64,000 nucleotides of DNA from contig JAGYXB010001997.1 in NCBI GenBank assembly GCA_022495005.1, positions 1 through 64,000 on the forward strand, read 5' to 3'. The notes beneath the pieces are model-generated. The model was not told where the DNA came from. It did no database searches and worked only from the letters and a program-made list of their open reading frames with translations. This stretch comes from Rhyacophila brunnea. Taxonomy: Eukaryota > Arthropoda > Insecta > Trichoptera > Rhyacophilidae. Of this stretch, positions 1 through 11,416 are shown one piece after another. The stretch's first letter is position 1; each line of letters begins with the position of its first letter. Made by a program: the position numbers and the translations under genes.

Positions 1-89
1 TCATGTTTGTTGCATTTTTGTTATGTAATTCTCACCTTACGCCGTTCGAATGTCACGACCCAATCATTGTCAAGCGCGCGTAACTCGCA

Positions 90-235
90 TATTTTGAATA
101 TTTCCGACGTAAATCGCGGGAAATAAAAACGTAAATGCGGGTATTAAATGTTCTGAAATACATCGGGACTGAAAAAATTACACGCAATTGCCGGGAAAAC
201 GTGAATTCCGGGCACGTTAAAACGAGGTTATACTG
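90..235. mobile_element. End of a pogo/Tc1-like element
   Basis: The block ends with AACGAGGTTATACTG followed by TA, which is the reverse complement of the CAGTATAACCTCG type of TIR seen in pogo-like elements and resembles the two fuller copies at 9803-10259 and 62540-62991. The left end is not visible, so the start is approximate. Confidence 0.45.
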
Positions 236-267
236 TATTACAAACTACCTAATAATATTTTTATTTT

Positions 268-490
268 TTTGACCATGTCCGATCCTAATAAGATTGTACG
301 GGTCTCCACAGAATGAAGGTTTTGTATTAATAGATTATTGTTTTTTTTTACGAGATATGGATGTTAGCCACTGCGCAATCTATTAGGTCCATACTCTGAC
401 TCCAAACACAAATTGAAAAATAATATGTGTATTTGCCAGACTCAGGATTCGAACCTGGGACCACTGCCATCGTGGGCGTTAATAATGAAT
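268..490 (-). repeat. tRNA-derived SINE, copy 1
   Basis: In minus orientation the copy has a T-arm-like B box (around 446-465, complement of GGATTCGAACCTGGGACC) followed by a body that recurs at 29175, 32480, 33170, 38660 and 42918. The tail end reads GACCATGTCCGATCCTAATA on the plus strand. Edges are approximate because the copies diverge at both ends. Confidence 0.6.
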
Positions 491-1126
491 CACCACAAAT
501 TTAAAATTGAATACTGATTCAAATTAGATTTCTTTATTTTTAAACACAATCCATTTCACTTTATTGTCATTTTCTTGTAAAATTTTCATACTCATGCAAT
601 TTTTTTTAGATTCACCAGAGTCAGCGTACAGAGAAATCAAAATTTTATTCCCCAATTTTTCTGTCAAAAAATGGTTAGAAGACAACAAATCAGCTACAGA
701 AAAATCTTGAACTTTAATAATTATATTTTAAAGAAAAAGTAAATTCTAATAATATAATCTTTAAAGCAAGATATAATTTAAGTGGTCATGTCATGTGGGT
801 ACCAGACACAATCAGACTGGCAGACGCATCTGGAGAAGACCGAGGCCCACATTGCCAGTGAATTATGTGTAGCGGCTACTTGTACTTTAGTAATTGAACT
901 TAATCCTGTCTATGCGCAATTAGTTAATAGGTGTAATTACGGCGACTAAACGCGCTTTCGGCAGTTAACGGTTAATTGCATTGTGATTTCAGGTAACATT
1001 GATGTCATATTGTTATTTATATATGGTATCAATGACTAATAATAATTATTGTGTTCATGCATTATAAATTTTTTTGTTCCCATTTCTGTAAAAATAATGA
1101 TGGTCTATCTACTTTGAAAATGATAA

Positions 1127-1247
1127 TAAATTCCACATGTTGGTTTATTAGTCGATTACTATATTTGTTATCAACCTAATCTTGATAATAGTGTGACAAC
1201 TTTACTGCAATAGCTATCGACTAATAAACCAATATGTAGAATTTAAT
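1127..1247. repeat. Short foldback (inverted repeat) element
   Basis: The arms at about 1127-1165 and 1208-1247 are inverted copies built around TTGGTTTATTAGTCGAT and ATCGACTAATAAACCAA, with a loop of about 40 bp. It looks like a small palindromic MITE; the superfamily is not clear. Confidence 0.5.
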
Positions 1248-1870
1248 ATAATTTATAGTATTACTTTATAATTATGCATAATATCATGGTTAAGTGTACC
1301 TACATCATTGAACATCAAATAGGCTATTTTTCTAATTTACCTATTAATTTATAATACCAGTTTTATTAGAATCAACAAAATATTATTTTAAAAAAACATG
1401 AAACAAACTGCCATCTATCAATAATGTTTTGTATCTTTTATGTGATGAAATGGTTGATTGCTTATTTTCTAATTATTCAATTAAGGCCATGCATTAGTTG
1501 AGGCACGGTCTAAAAAGATCGTTGCTAGGCGATGTGCGGATTGCGGGTCGCGGGTGAAAATGACGCCTGTCAAAAGAAATATTATTTCTCATATAAATCC
1601 AACATACGTCCATTTTATGTTCTGTTTATTATTCTATTAGTATCAATAATAATATATTCATTGGCATGTTTGCTTTTTAAAGTAAATGGGTAAAGTTTTT
1701 AGTCATCTTTACACGATTTTAGAATTAATTGGCCCATCGCCATCACGCAGCAAAGTGACGTGCGTCCGACTCCACGTTCTCTCAAAGAATGCGAAGCAAG
1801 TACAAATTTTCGTCGCGCGTACAGTTGAACATTATTTGGCGTTTCACTGATGCATCACCTTAACGTTATA

Positions 1871-2261
1871 AATTATTTTAATCAACTATTTTCCATCAAC
1901 CATATATATTTACATTTGATTTACATATTTCAACTTTGGATTTTTGTAAAATAATTGACTTTTAATTTGTCCAGAATAGTTAGTTTCTTGTTTGAGTTGT
2001 TTATATGAACTAATGAAATTGGAGGAATGATGGAAATAATATGTGTCAGTTTACTGAAAACGGCATCCTTCAATCGGTTCTTAGTAAAAAAAATATAGTA
2101 TAAGTCCATTGCTCCATTGCTCCTATCAGATAATGACACTAGACATGAAATTTTGATTATTATTATTAACTTTAAACTGACGATGTACAAAACAGTGCTA
2201 ATCACTTTAACTGGTTGTGAAAAAGAATAAATTATTGATAAAATTCATAGTGGGTGCTTAT
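1871..2261. repeat. Direct duplication, left copy (391 bp)
   Basis: This segment is repeated at 2515-2906 with a single one-base indel (TTTGATTT here, TTTGCATTT there). Both copies carry the same 91-codon minus-strand open frame, which resembles no known protein and is probably non-coding. The copies do not begin with TG or end with CA as LTRs would. Confidence 0.85.
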
Positions 2262-2514
2262 CAATGACATATTAAATGGACGACTCACTTCATACCCGGC
2301 GCGCACGAGAAATTGTCCATGAAAGTCATTCACAGATGTATAGGTAGATGTCAAGTGACCATTGACGTATCCGTTTCCATTATGCGATACAAGCTTCGAG
2401 AATTTATAGTAATATAACCTTTATTGTAATGGCGTATAAGTGTCATGACTCATTGCGTTAGAAACAGATTCTCGGTTACTTACGACTTCTCGGAGATTAG
2501 ACGCAAGCGTGCCC

Positions 2515-2906
2515 AATTATTTTAATCAACTATTTTCCATCAACCATATATATTTACATTTGCATTTACATATTTCAACTTTGGATTTTTGTAAAATAAT
2601 TGACTTTTAATTTGTCCAGAATAGTTAGTTTCTTGTTTGAGTTGTTTATATGAACTAATGAAATTGGAGGAATGATGGAAATAATATGTGTCAGTTTACT
2701 GAAAACGGCATCCTTCAATCGGTTCTTAGTAAAAAAAATATAGTATAAGTCCATTGCTCCATTGCTCCTATCAGATAATGACACTAGACATGAAATTTTG
2801 ATTATTATTATTAACTTTAAACTGACGATGTACAAAACAGTGCTAATCACTTTAACTGGTTGTGAAAAAGAATAAATTATTGATAAAATTCATAGTGGGT
2901 GCTTAT
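2515..2906. repeat. Direct duplication, right copy (392 bp)
   Basis: This is the partner of 1871-2261, separated by a 253-bp unique spacer. It ends abruptly at GGGTGCTTAT, after which the two flanks differ. The near identity points to a recent duplication, gene conversion or an assembly artefact. Confidence 0.85.
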
Positions 2907-3504
2907 AGATATTCTGTATAATGCATGGTGCCCAATCAGTTCTTTTGTCTTCATTTGAACAAGCTCGGCAATGTATGCAGCTATTTCCATTATATTTATT
3001 TGGCAAGAAAAATGATTGATAAAAAATGAGACCATTGGCTCGATGATACATAAACATGTTGACTTATGCAGGCAAATGAGTTTGAATTACATATTATTTT
3101 ACGTATTTATGATACTCGTCAAAATAAAATTGAACTTAAAAACATTCTGTCACAGTCAAATAGTGGCGGGCGTATACAAATCGGTCAGTGGGCGTCATTG
3201 TACCCGCGGGCAAACAGGGTTAGTATTTCCAGATCTAGACATTAGAAAAATGAAACTTCCTAATCTTTCATAAATTTTACACACAAATTTTGGCCGCACA
3301 AAAGTCAACCGCTGCGTAATCAGGCTTGATGTAATTGAATTTGCAATTGTTAATAATCATTCCAAATTAAAATAAATAAATTATGTATAGGTACTGGATA
3401 TCTTTAAAAATAAATAAATTCATTATCTTACTATAGATTTTTATTTACTACCCAGGTACCTCCTTTATGATTATTTTAAACATACAGTCTGATAGACCAC
3501 CTAT

Positions 3505-4097
3505 CAGTAGTGAAGGGTGGAGGTAGGCTGTTAAGATTCGCCATAAATAGTGCATATTAAACTTTGTTAGTCATAATATGTATTTGTTTTTATTGAACTA
3601 GGACTACAATTTATTTACAAATAGTGTTGTTTAGTTTTCAAAAATCAATTGAACCCTGCCTAACCAAACCATAATAATTTTGGTATATTTTGGGTGATAC
3701 GACAAAATTGTGCACACTTTTATTACATACTTATTTGTTTTCGTTGGATTAAGAATACATATTACATATATTGTTGGTTCATTTTTTTTTTAAATTTATT
3801 AAGCCCTGTCTAACCAAACTATAATAGATAAAAAATATTATTCTATCTATAAAATATCCAGAGTTATATATGTGATTTAATTGGATAATTTCGGATATTT
3901 TATAAATAGACAAGTATTTTTTGACTATTATCTATTATTGCTTGGTTTCGCAGGGTTTCATTGAATTTTAAAAACTAACCAAAACCGTCTATAAACTGTG
4001 GTCTGTTTTCAATAAAAACAAATACTTATGACTGACAAAGTTTAGTTTGCACTATTTATTGCGGATCTTAACAGCCTACCTCCACCCTTCGCCACTG
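3505..4097. mobile_element. hAT-type long-foldback MITE, copy A
   Basis: It begins CAGTAGTGAAGGGTGGAGG and ends with the inverted form CACCCTTCGCCACTG. The flanks are CCACCTAT (3497-3504) and CCGCCTAT (4098-4105), an 8-bp target duplication with one mismatch, as hAT elements leave. The arms continue inward as diverged inverted repeats. It is non-coding. Confidence 0.85.
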
Positions 4098-4299
4098 CCG
4101 CCTATAAATGATTTTAGCCAAAAATTGCCCACAGAATCTTAAAGGTTTTTGACTAGTAAGTGACTTTATTAGTTATTTTGAGAATAATTTTCTTCATACG
4201 GAAGACAAAAAGAAAATTCAGAGGCAATCTGACAGAATATAAAAAAGTATGCAATCAATTTGGAAGAGCAAAACTTGTCGAGTAAGATCTGATGTGTTC

Positions 4300-4610
4300 C
4301 CAGTTTTTATAACATAAACTTCTAAGACTTGGATGGCAAGAGAGAGGACAAGGCTAGAAGCTTTTTACCATGCCAGTCCGCAGAGAGCATGATAACCTGA
4401 AAAACCACTCATGATATTTGACCAGGTCGGATAGGACATTCTCTCCATATGGACGGATCAAATATCAAGGATGCCACAGGCTTTCGATTGACTCAGAACC
4501 TGTGTGCTACTGAGTGCTGAAAAAGATGGACGCAAATCATGGAGAATGCTGTCAGATGGCCAAATCATCCATGTCACGATCCTCAGTCATGAGGTTCCGA
4601 CAAAGAATAT
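4300..4610 (+). repeat. Possible LINE 3' tail fragment
   Basis: A plus-strand frame near 4520-4600 reads KRWTQIMENAVRW, which resembles the C-terminal tail of insect non-LTR retrotransposons (W..I...AV pattern). It is surrounded by stops, and no reverse transcriptase core is present. This is a weak call. Confidence 0.25.
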
Positions 4611-4970
4611 GTATTTCTTACATTTTCAGTTTTTCTGTAATTAAAAACGAGGGTCTGCCAGCCTTATAATAAGCTGAGTATAAAATTTGGCGACAGAACT
4701 AGAAGGACCTATTTTGTGTATTAAATTTGCTAATTTTAATTCTACATGACACCTTTTTTCAAATAAAATGTCAGTCTTTTAAAAAAAATTAGTATCACAG
4801 GGGTATAAATACAAAAATGCATGTTTTGATTTACCTTACACTGATTTCGATAATGCCGTAATCATATTTATTGGAAGCTCTTAAGTCTAACTTACATCTG
4901 TTTACAAGATAAACCTAGTTGAGAACAAATTTCATTGTAGAAAAATCTTTATATGCGTTTTGGGGGCTGT

Positions 4971-5220
4971 TCTCATATCGTCGCTATAGGATTGGTTTGT
5001 CGAATATGCGTTTTTGTCAAAATCGACCTTTTAATGCAGAATGTTTTTTTGTATCTAAATGGACCAGAACCATCCTTTTCTTTAAATTACTTTGTAATGG
5101 CAATGAATACATCATTCATATGCTGTAAAAACAACAATTTAAATATAGGATTATGAAATTTGTTTTTCGTCTCCTGAACATTTGGTCTATTCGACAAACC
5201 AATCTACAGCGACGATATGA
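4971..5220. mobile_element. Small TIR element (MITE), CGTCGC family
   Basis: Inverted ends TCATATCGTCGCTATAGG (from 4973) and CTACAGCGACGATATGA (to 5220) enclose about 250 bp. Both ends match the corresponding ends of the 1.7-kb element at 21261-22986, including the sequence just inside the TIRs (GACCAAATG near 5180, AAAATCGAC near 5020). It is therefore an internally deleted derivative of that element. Confidence 0.7.
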
Positions 5221-5771
5221 CGTCACATTTTGGCTATTTTTAACCCCCCCCCCTCCATCATCACATTTCATCATAATATAACCTTTTACCACCCTGTCTA
5301 TATTAGGTACGTTCAAATCTCTATGGGTACGTTACATTTTGACACCCCCTCCCTAAACGTTAAAAAAAAAATGATTTTTTTTAAATATTTATCACTAAAT
5401 CCTCGATCCCCAATATTGTGTTTTCAAATCCTTTTATATTTTTTATTTACTTTGCGACGTCACATTTTCTCTGATCACCCCTCCCCCCATCGTCACAAAT
5501 CTTCACATTGTATCAGACAGCCCCTCTAGAGCGTGACATTATTTATATGGACGTCCCCTTATCTCAAAACTATATTACTGTAGATAGGGCCTTGTGATCC
5601 TAAATACACGAATTACCATAGACTAATATTTTAATATTACGTTTATTATCTACGATTTTAGTCTATGACAAATATTAATATACTCGTGGCAACATTAACG
5701 GGTGTGTTGTGAAATGGGCGTGATAGTTTGATAAACGTAAACAGTTGATTCATTCATTTACACTTTTCACC

Positions 5772-5829
5772 ATGGCTCAGTTTTACAATATTTTAGCTGT
5801 TTCAATATTTTTATCAATGCTTACGACGG
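5772..5829 (+). CDS. Ly6-like gene, exon 1 (signal peptide)
   Basis: This exon runs from the ATG in CACCATGG context, a good eukaryotic start, and encodes MAQFYNILAVSIFLSMLTT plus one base. The donor is GTCAGT at 5830. Confidence 0.8.
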
Positions 5830-8800
5830 GTCAGTGAATTTATTTTACTTGTGACACATAAAGTTTGACTCATTTGACTATTTAAATAACCTATAAAAGT
5901 AATGTTTTTGTTTAGGGTTTGCTGTTAGATGTTATATGTGTTCGTCAGCTCAGGATCCAGAAGACGAAGATAATTGTGGAGCTTATAAGAGGTTCGACAA
6001 AGAGCAGCACATAGCAGTAGAATGCAATTCTGAAGAATCGCCGATGCCTGGATCTTTCTGCATGAAAATAACCCAACAAGGACCAGTTGGCTTTATATGT
6101 CAGTAAACCTTTCAATTTACGCCATTCACAAGGAAATAATGAAAATTAAATTAAATTGATAATAAATACACAACCACATTATAGACATTTCCTGGAGTCT
6201 GTTGATTGACACACTTAATTGATAAAACTAGCCAGAATGATAGCATTAATGAAAATTGCCCAATACTTGTTCTCTTCCATACAATTCTCTCACCATAGCT
6301 ATGATTAACTCTTAATAATCAATTCATTCTCAATCAGTTCAGATATAATTCAGATATAACTCAAATATAATTGTAGCGTTAAGTACTTTCACAAAGGTCA
6401 AGATACCATAAATTCCATATTGTTTTTTGTGGTCATAGTAAGTACCTACTACTTTATTTTTACTCAGATAAGTTATCAAACACTGGATACAAATGAAGGC
6501 ACTACTGACAGTGATCCCCACAATTATCATCGTTGTAGAATATTTTGTCTGTGTTATCTGTTTAAAACACCCTAAGCAGTTTCTAAGCGGAGCATGGGCC
6601 GCCGCAGCATTACGATTATATTATCAGAATTTTTGTGGTTATTAACCATTCCCATGGAGTCTTCCCTAGATCAACCACACATTGAAAAAACAACATGATT
6701 ATTTTTCCCAACCCTCGATAAACAGCTTCATAAATGGTTGCTACCAACTAGGCCACCGTGGGTGCAGGGTATCCATTTACTCCGGCTGTAAATGTGTGTT
6801 CACTGTGATGCAAAATGGTGAAATAGCACATTAACCATGTTCTGTTTCAATCACCGCCCAATTTGAAGCTCGACCAACCCGAATCAACAATATGGTAATA
6901 CTAATATGTTTTACTGGAATCATTGAGGCATGGCGCTAGCCTTATGATTAATTGAAGTCAATATAATATATGAATATTCTTATCGACCACTCACCGATTG
7001 CTCGGTCTAACAATATATATATTTACTACAGACTATTCATGTCGTTAGCCAACTACACAACCATCCTCCGGGCATCTCTTTCCCAATATATTTCTCTCTC
7101 CAATCGGTCACACTCCTCTATCAGCCTCTGTATCCCATTTGACGGTTGTCCGCTCGTCTCCTACAGTGCCTACTGGGGTTCCTTCATAAACCTTACGGAG
7201 AGCTCTAAATCTATTGCATCGTAAAATGGGACCGGGCCATCTGAGTCTTTTTGCCTTCATTATGCGCCAACAATATTTGAAATACACAATTGCTTCAAGT
7301 AGAATTTTCAACCAATTCCAACTGCGTATTTTACACTTAGCTGACTCGCACAAACAAATTTCACACAACTCGTATCGCATGTAGCTCATCCCTCTGTGTT
7401 GCAGTTACGCGTGAGCACGGCCGTTTCTATTGAAACATCAAGCTCGCCGGTTGCTGTATCTCCTACTTATCTAAGTCCAAAATTGAGAAATATCAGTGTA
7501 TACCTATATGACTATACTAGGAGATGTGCCTAATTGACAGATGAACCCAATATTTTCGCCATCTACTTAAATTTCTGTGGTATCAATACATAAAATCACT
7601 GTTTCAGTGTCCAATGGCATTTTTGTGCAATGGTATTTGACGACTTCGACGTTTCGAGAGGTTGCGCGCGTCACTGTTGCTAGGCGCCCGTGTGCCTCTG
7701 CAACATGCATGCGACATTCCTATAAGGTTTAATTTATGGTTGTGCCGCTGACAAGATGAGTTTATTTGTGCGAGCCGACTTATTCATAAATTGCATGATG
7801 CTGTATCGCATATTTTATGGGTCCTTCTCTCAAATAGTTTTCATTATGTATCCATTGTCACAGTTTTACTCTCTATATATTCTTGTAATAATATGACAAT
7901 AGATTCACAATCATATTATGATGTAGGTACTATATTTTGTACACTAGAAAAGTGTGACTGCAGAAATTTAAATAAAATATGTAGATGGGGCTGGGCTTAT
8001 TAGCAGGGCTATTAGTAATGTGAATTTACACTGAGTAGACATTCATTATGATGACTTTAACATCACCTTTGAAGACATAGTCGAGTTTTGACAATTTATA
8101 ATTGAGAGTTGTGGACTTTTTTGGCTAAGGGCAGTGAGGAGTGGTGCATGACATGCATGTACAAAGTAATGCCGTCATTGATATGGAAAAAGGGGCAAGT
8201 TGTGAGTAATTCGTAAAGTTGAACACCCCGCTTTGAAATCTTCTAACCATCACACAATAGTCACACCCACAGTCAGCATATTCTACACACGTGACATCGA
8301 AGTGCAATAATGCAGAGGCCAGCAGGTTTCTCAATAGCAAACTTCATCAACAATGATTCGCAATTTACCGAATACTCATGTATATAATTAGCAACATAGT
8401 TGATGAGTTGCTCAGTCTAAATACCTATTAGTATCAATCATAATCTCCGTCTGATCGGTATGCTTCGTATAAGTCGCTCCTGTCCCATGAGGTCGGACCT
8501 CGGGACAATAACATAAGTATTGTAACATAACGCTCTTGTAACATACTCTTATACTAACTGTTTACGCTGCAAATAAAACTCGCTCCTGCATCCATCGGAG
8601 TAACCACCACCAAATATTGACTTCTCATCTCTCCTCCTGACGACTTTCCATCTACCTCTGCTGGTCATCCCTAAACCCTGCGATCTCGTCCCTCAATCAC
8701 GAGACTCGGGAAACACATACATAATAATATTATGTAATTATTCTCTTTCAGGGGACGGCCGTTGGCGTCAAGTTATCAGACGATGTGCATCGGTCGCTGA

Positions 8801-8969
8801 TACGGGTGTGACGGGAGTCTGCAATTGGGGCGTGTACGAGAACGGAGTCTACTGGGAGGAATGTTACTGCTCCTCTGATGAGTGCAATGCAGCTGGACGT
8901 CCACCAGTATCTCTCTTCCTAATGCTTCCTCTGCTACTTGTTGCGATATTCATGAAGATTCAGTTATGA
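5772..8969 (+). CDS. Ly6/uPAR three-finger protein, secreted and probably GPI-anchored (3 exons)
   Basis: The spliced product is 152 aa from exons 5772-5829, 5916-6098 and 8752-8969, all with GT-AG borders and matching phases. Residues 1-23 are a hydrophobic signal peptide. The mature part carries ten cysteines (25, 28, 40, 56, 68, 92, 104, 118, 120, 125): it starts RCYMC and ends with the CYCSSDECN signature of the Ly6/uPAR fold. Residues 131-152 are a hydrophobic tail typical of GPI attachment. Insect members such as quiver/sleepless, boudin and crooked act at the cell surface on ion channels, septate junctions or receptors; which of these, if any, this one matches cannot be told from the sequence. 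An AATAAA follows 67 bases after the stop. Intron 2 is 2.65 kb and holds a LINE tail. Confidence 0.85.
5916..6098 (+). CDS. Ly6-like gene, exon 2 (first five cysteines)
   Basis: The acceptor is TTTGTTTAG. The exon encodes the end of the signal peptide, the RCYMC start of the domain and cysteines 25, 28, 40, 56 and 68. It ends one base into a Trp codon; the donor is GTCAGT. Confidence 0.85.
6099..8751 (+). other. Ly6-like gene, intron 2
   Basis: This 2.65-kb intron is AT-rich. It contains a minus-strand LINE tail (about 7000-7290). Around 8450-8590 there is a stretch ending in GCAAATAAAACTCGC that could be LTR-like but has no second copy here. I see no further exon in it. Confidence 0.7.
7000..7290 (-). 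pseudogene. LINE retrotransposon C-terminal tail, decayed
   Basis: On the minus strand the translation includes KRLRWPGPILRCNRFRALRK then VYEGTP, and further on a W..E.D pattern. This matches the RLRWLGHVARM / RKVFEGTPxGxRRxGRP tail common in insect endonuclease/reverse-transcriptase LINEs. Stops interrupt the frame, and the RT and endonuclease domains are absent, so it is a 5'-truncated relic. Confidence 0.6.
8752..8969 (+). CDS. Ly6-like gene, exon 3 (C-terminal half and GPI tail)
   Basis: The acceptor is TTCTCTTTCAG. The exon encodes cysteines 92, 104, 118, 120 and 125 with the CYCSSDECN end motif, then a hydrophobic C-terminus (LFLMLPLLLVAIF). The TGA is at 8967-8969. Confidence 0.85.
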
Positions 8970-9035
8970 ATATCACTTTAAGATTCATTCCATAAGAATA
9001 ATATATTATTACAGGGGAAAAAATTTTGTTCATTC

Positions 9036-9041
9036 AATAAA
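9036..9041 (+). promoter_or_regulatory. Polyadenylation signal of the Ly6-like gene
   Basis: A canonical AATAAA lies 67 bases after the stop codon in the sense orientation. Confidence 0.6.
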
Positions 9042-9181
9042 ATTGTTAGTAAGTGATTAATAACATATTTAATTAATATCATCGAATCTCAGACACTTTG
9101 GCTGTTGATTTATATACTTAAAAAAAATTTAATACCTGAACATTCATTTTCAAGTGACTATATTTTATTCATTTATATCAG

Positions 9182-9262
9182 ACCATAGAGAACGTAACCT
9201 ATGTTACGTGTGAAGTGTTCAACGGCAGAGGCTGTTTCTATGACTTCGACGACAACAAATGA
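9182..9262 (+). CDS. Possible orphan terminal exon, unidentified protein
   Basis: After a candidate acceptor (TTATATCAG at 9173-9181) an open frame encodes 26 residues, including VTCEVFNGRGCFYDFDDNK, and ends in TGA. An AATAAA follows at 9290. Base use here is less AT-rich than the surroundings, as in an exon. I do not recognise the protein. In the phase left by exon 2 of the Ly6-like gene it would be read in another frame and stop after about ten residues, so it is not a simple alternative last exon. It may belong to a gene with distant exons, or be a relic. Confidence 0.3.
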   Translation, partial: TIENVTYVTCEVFNGRGCFYDFDDNK

Positions 9263-9289
9263 TCATCAAAAACTCACATACAAATATTC

Positions 9290-9295
9290 AATAAA
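9290..9295 (+). promoter_or_regulatory. Polyadenylation signal after the orphan exon
   Basis: AATAAA lies 28 bases after the stop of the candidate terminal exon at 9182-9262. Confidence 0.3.
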
Positions 9296-9802
9296 TTGAA
9301 TGTATACCAATAGAATTATTATTCCATATAATGTTTTATTAAGTTGTAAATAGATTTTCTTATGTACACGATTTATTTTCTTGATTCTTGGTGAACTGAT
9401 GGAATTATGATTCACCGCGGCAGGCATGTTAATAATTAGTGGTGTATATCCTCTGATCTGAATTTTTATAAATAATGCGTCCTGTGTGTTTGGAATATTT
9501 TACTCCTAAGACGCTATTTTATGAGCTACATAATAATATGATGCTTTACATAAACTGAAGTCCTTAAGCATATCACTTATATTATTATGTACATATATGG
9601 AATATTGGAATATTGTGTGTTTGAGTAAGATATGGTCATGGGCATCCAGCGCTGATTAATAATTATTTTACCATAACTGTTAGAATGTCTAGTTATGCTT
9701 GCTACCTGTAATTATAATGTAATTGGTTTAGTCTATGGAATCATAGAATTACAGTGTCTGAATCTCAGTATTGAATAATATGTAATAAATTAAATATGAG
9801 TA

Positions 9803-10259
9803 CAGTAAAACCTCGTTAATACAAATTCCATGGGACCGAAAATCGAAAAAAAATTTGAATTGCAAAATATTAAATGTATGTGGAAAATATTAAAATTTTG
9901 GAAAAAAAAATTGATTTTCTTTAATTTCGTTTGCGATTATAGATGTGCCTACCAAATTGGGTCATAAAATGTCTGGATTATTTTTATTACCTTTATAAAA
10001 TAAGTAATTTTTGATGTTTTAAGAAAAGTCTGTCACAATTTTCAATGACTGGCTCATGAAATAGTTTACTTTATTACGATTTATTGAATATTTTTTATGC
10101 CAGGATTCATTTCTCTCACTGAAATCATTTCGAATTACGAAATTCCAATTAAAGGTATGGTTTTGTATGAAAATAATGTTCAAGGGACTTTTTTTCGTTA
10201 ATATTTCGAAATATGGTGAATTTCGAATTATCAGTGTTTTTACTAACAAGGTTTTTCTG
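9803..10259. mobile_element. pogo/Tc1-like MITE (CAGTAAAACCTCG family), copy 1
   Basis: It begins CAGTAAAACCTCGTTAATAC and ends AACAAGGTTTTTCTG, with TA on both sides (9801-9802 and 10260-10261). The 457-bp body is present in inverted orientation at 62540-62991, including a stretch containing TTTTCAATGACTGGCTCATG. The inner ends are also partly inverted. No transposase is encoded. Confidence 0.8.
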
Positions 10260-11416
10260 TATGTATATTATGAAGATGGGTACGAAGTTTTTATTATTTG
10301 TTATATTATTTACATGTCAATTGTTGCTTTTTTAATATATTATTTGATTCCATAATAGATTATAAGTTCTAAGAATGAATAAAATACTATGTGGTTTTAG
10401 ATTGTGGGCTTTTGAAAATTGGTATAATGATCTTCATAAAGAAATTTACTCTGAATTCCAGAAAGCCACTCTAAACTTCGATTTTGAAACCATGGTAGAG
10501 AACGATTTTATTTTACATTCTCTATGTAGAAACTAAAACATTTTTGAAAAACATGATTGCAAAAAAAATCTATATTTAAATATGAGGATGTTAGTTTCAG
10601 AGTCGGTAACCTCCACATTCCGTTATTTTGAGGTAATCCTAAAAAAAACCATCAAGCACATTTAGGACGGTAAATAGAATATTTTCTTTTTGCAAACATA
10701 TTATTAGAAAAGGTGAATAGTGAACTAATAGGTCTAGACAGTTTTTTTAGACAAAGATGTCTCTGATACTGAATAATCAAAAATTAACACATATTTTGGC
10801 CGCCCTTGTGCAATTAACATTTTTGTATGTATGAACAGAACGAGCCTGAAAGTATTATTGCTTAAAGCATTTTCTTTCTTGACAGTAGATAATCCAAATA
10901 TTACCGAGTTTGTAAAGTATCTATATCGCATGATAATGAGTAAGCCTTACAAATTTTCGCTTGATTAATGATATTTTTAATGATAATAATAATTGTAAAC
11001 TGTAAGTGTCCTTATATTATATCTTATAGAATTGTAAATGTGCCTTAATTTTATGAATCATTGTTTTTTTATTATCTTTAGTATGTTTCCGTCCTGAACA
11101 CATTTCCATAGTCCATAAGTTATGTATATATTGATAATATCTGCCATTATCAGTGGATACTCTCACCTCACAGAAAATGCCTTATTATACTCACAGTTAG
11201 TACATATTGCAGTAATTCGTCACTATCAACAAAAATTAGGAACTCTGTTGTTTTTTTTTGTTCACAGTAAATGTTTTCTTGATTATGGTTATATTATTAT
11301 TTCGAAATTATAGAATAATAATTATTAGGTATTTAAAATAAGGTGATTAAATATTTTATCCGTCCATTTTTTTTTAATAAATGTTTTAAATCTTACTCAG
11401 TATTTTTTAAACAAGT

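Larger units (their letters stand above)
1..5771. other. Intergenic region left of the Ly6-like gene; repeats only
   Basis: No coding exon is supported here. The stretch holds a pogo-type TIR end, a SINE copy, a short foldback, a near-identical 391-bp direct duplication, a hAT foldback MITE with its target duplication, a possible LINE tail and a small TIR element, each listed separately. Between them I see only AT-rich sequence. Confidence 0.7.

Noticed and set aside
1930..2205. 91-codon minus-strand frame repeated at 2575-2850
   Set aside because: The exact repetition comes from the 391-bp duplication, not from selection; the composition is AT-driven and no family is recognised.
8450..8600. 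Solo LTR in the Ly6-like gene intron
   Set aside because: GCAAATAAAACTCGC looks like an LTR R/U5 border, but no second copy, TG...CA ends or target duplication could be seen.
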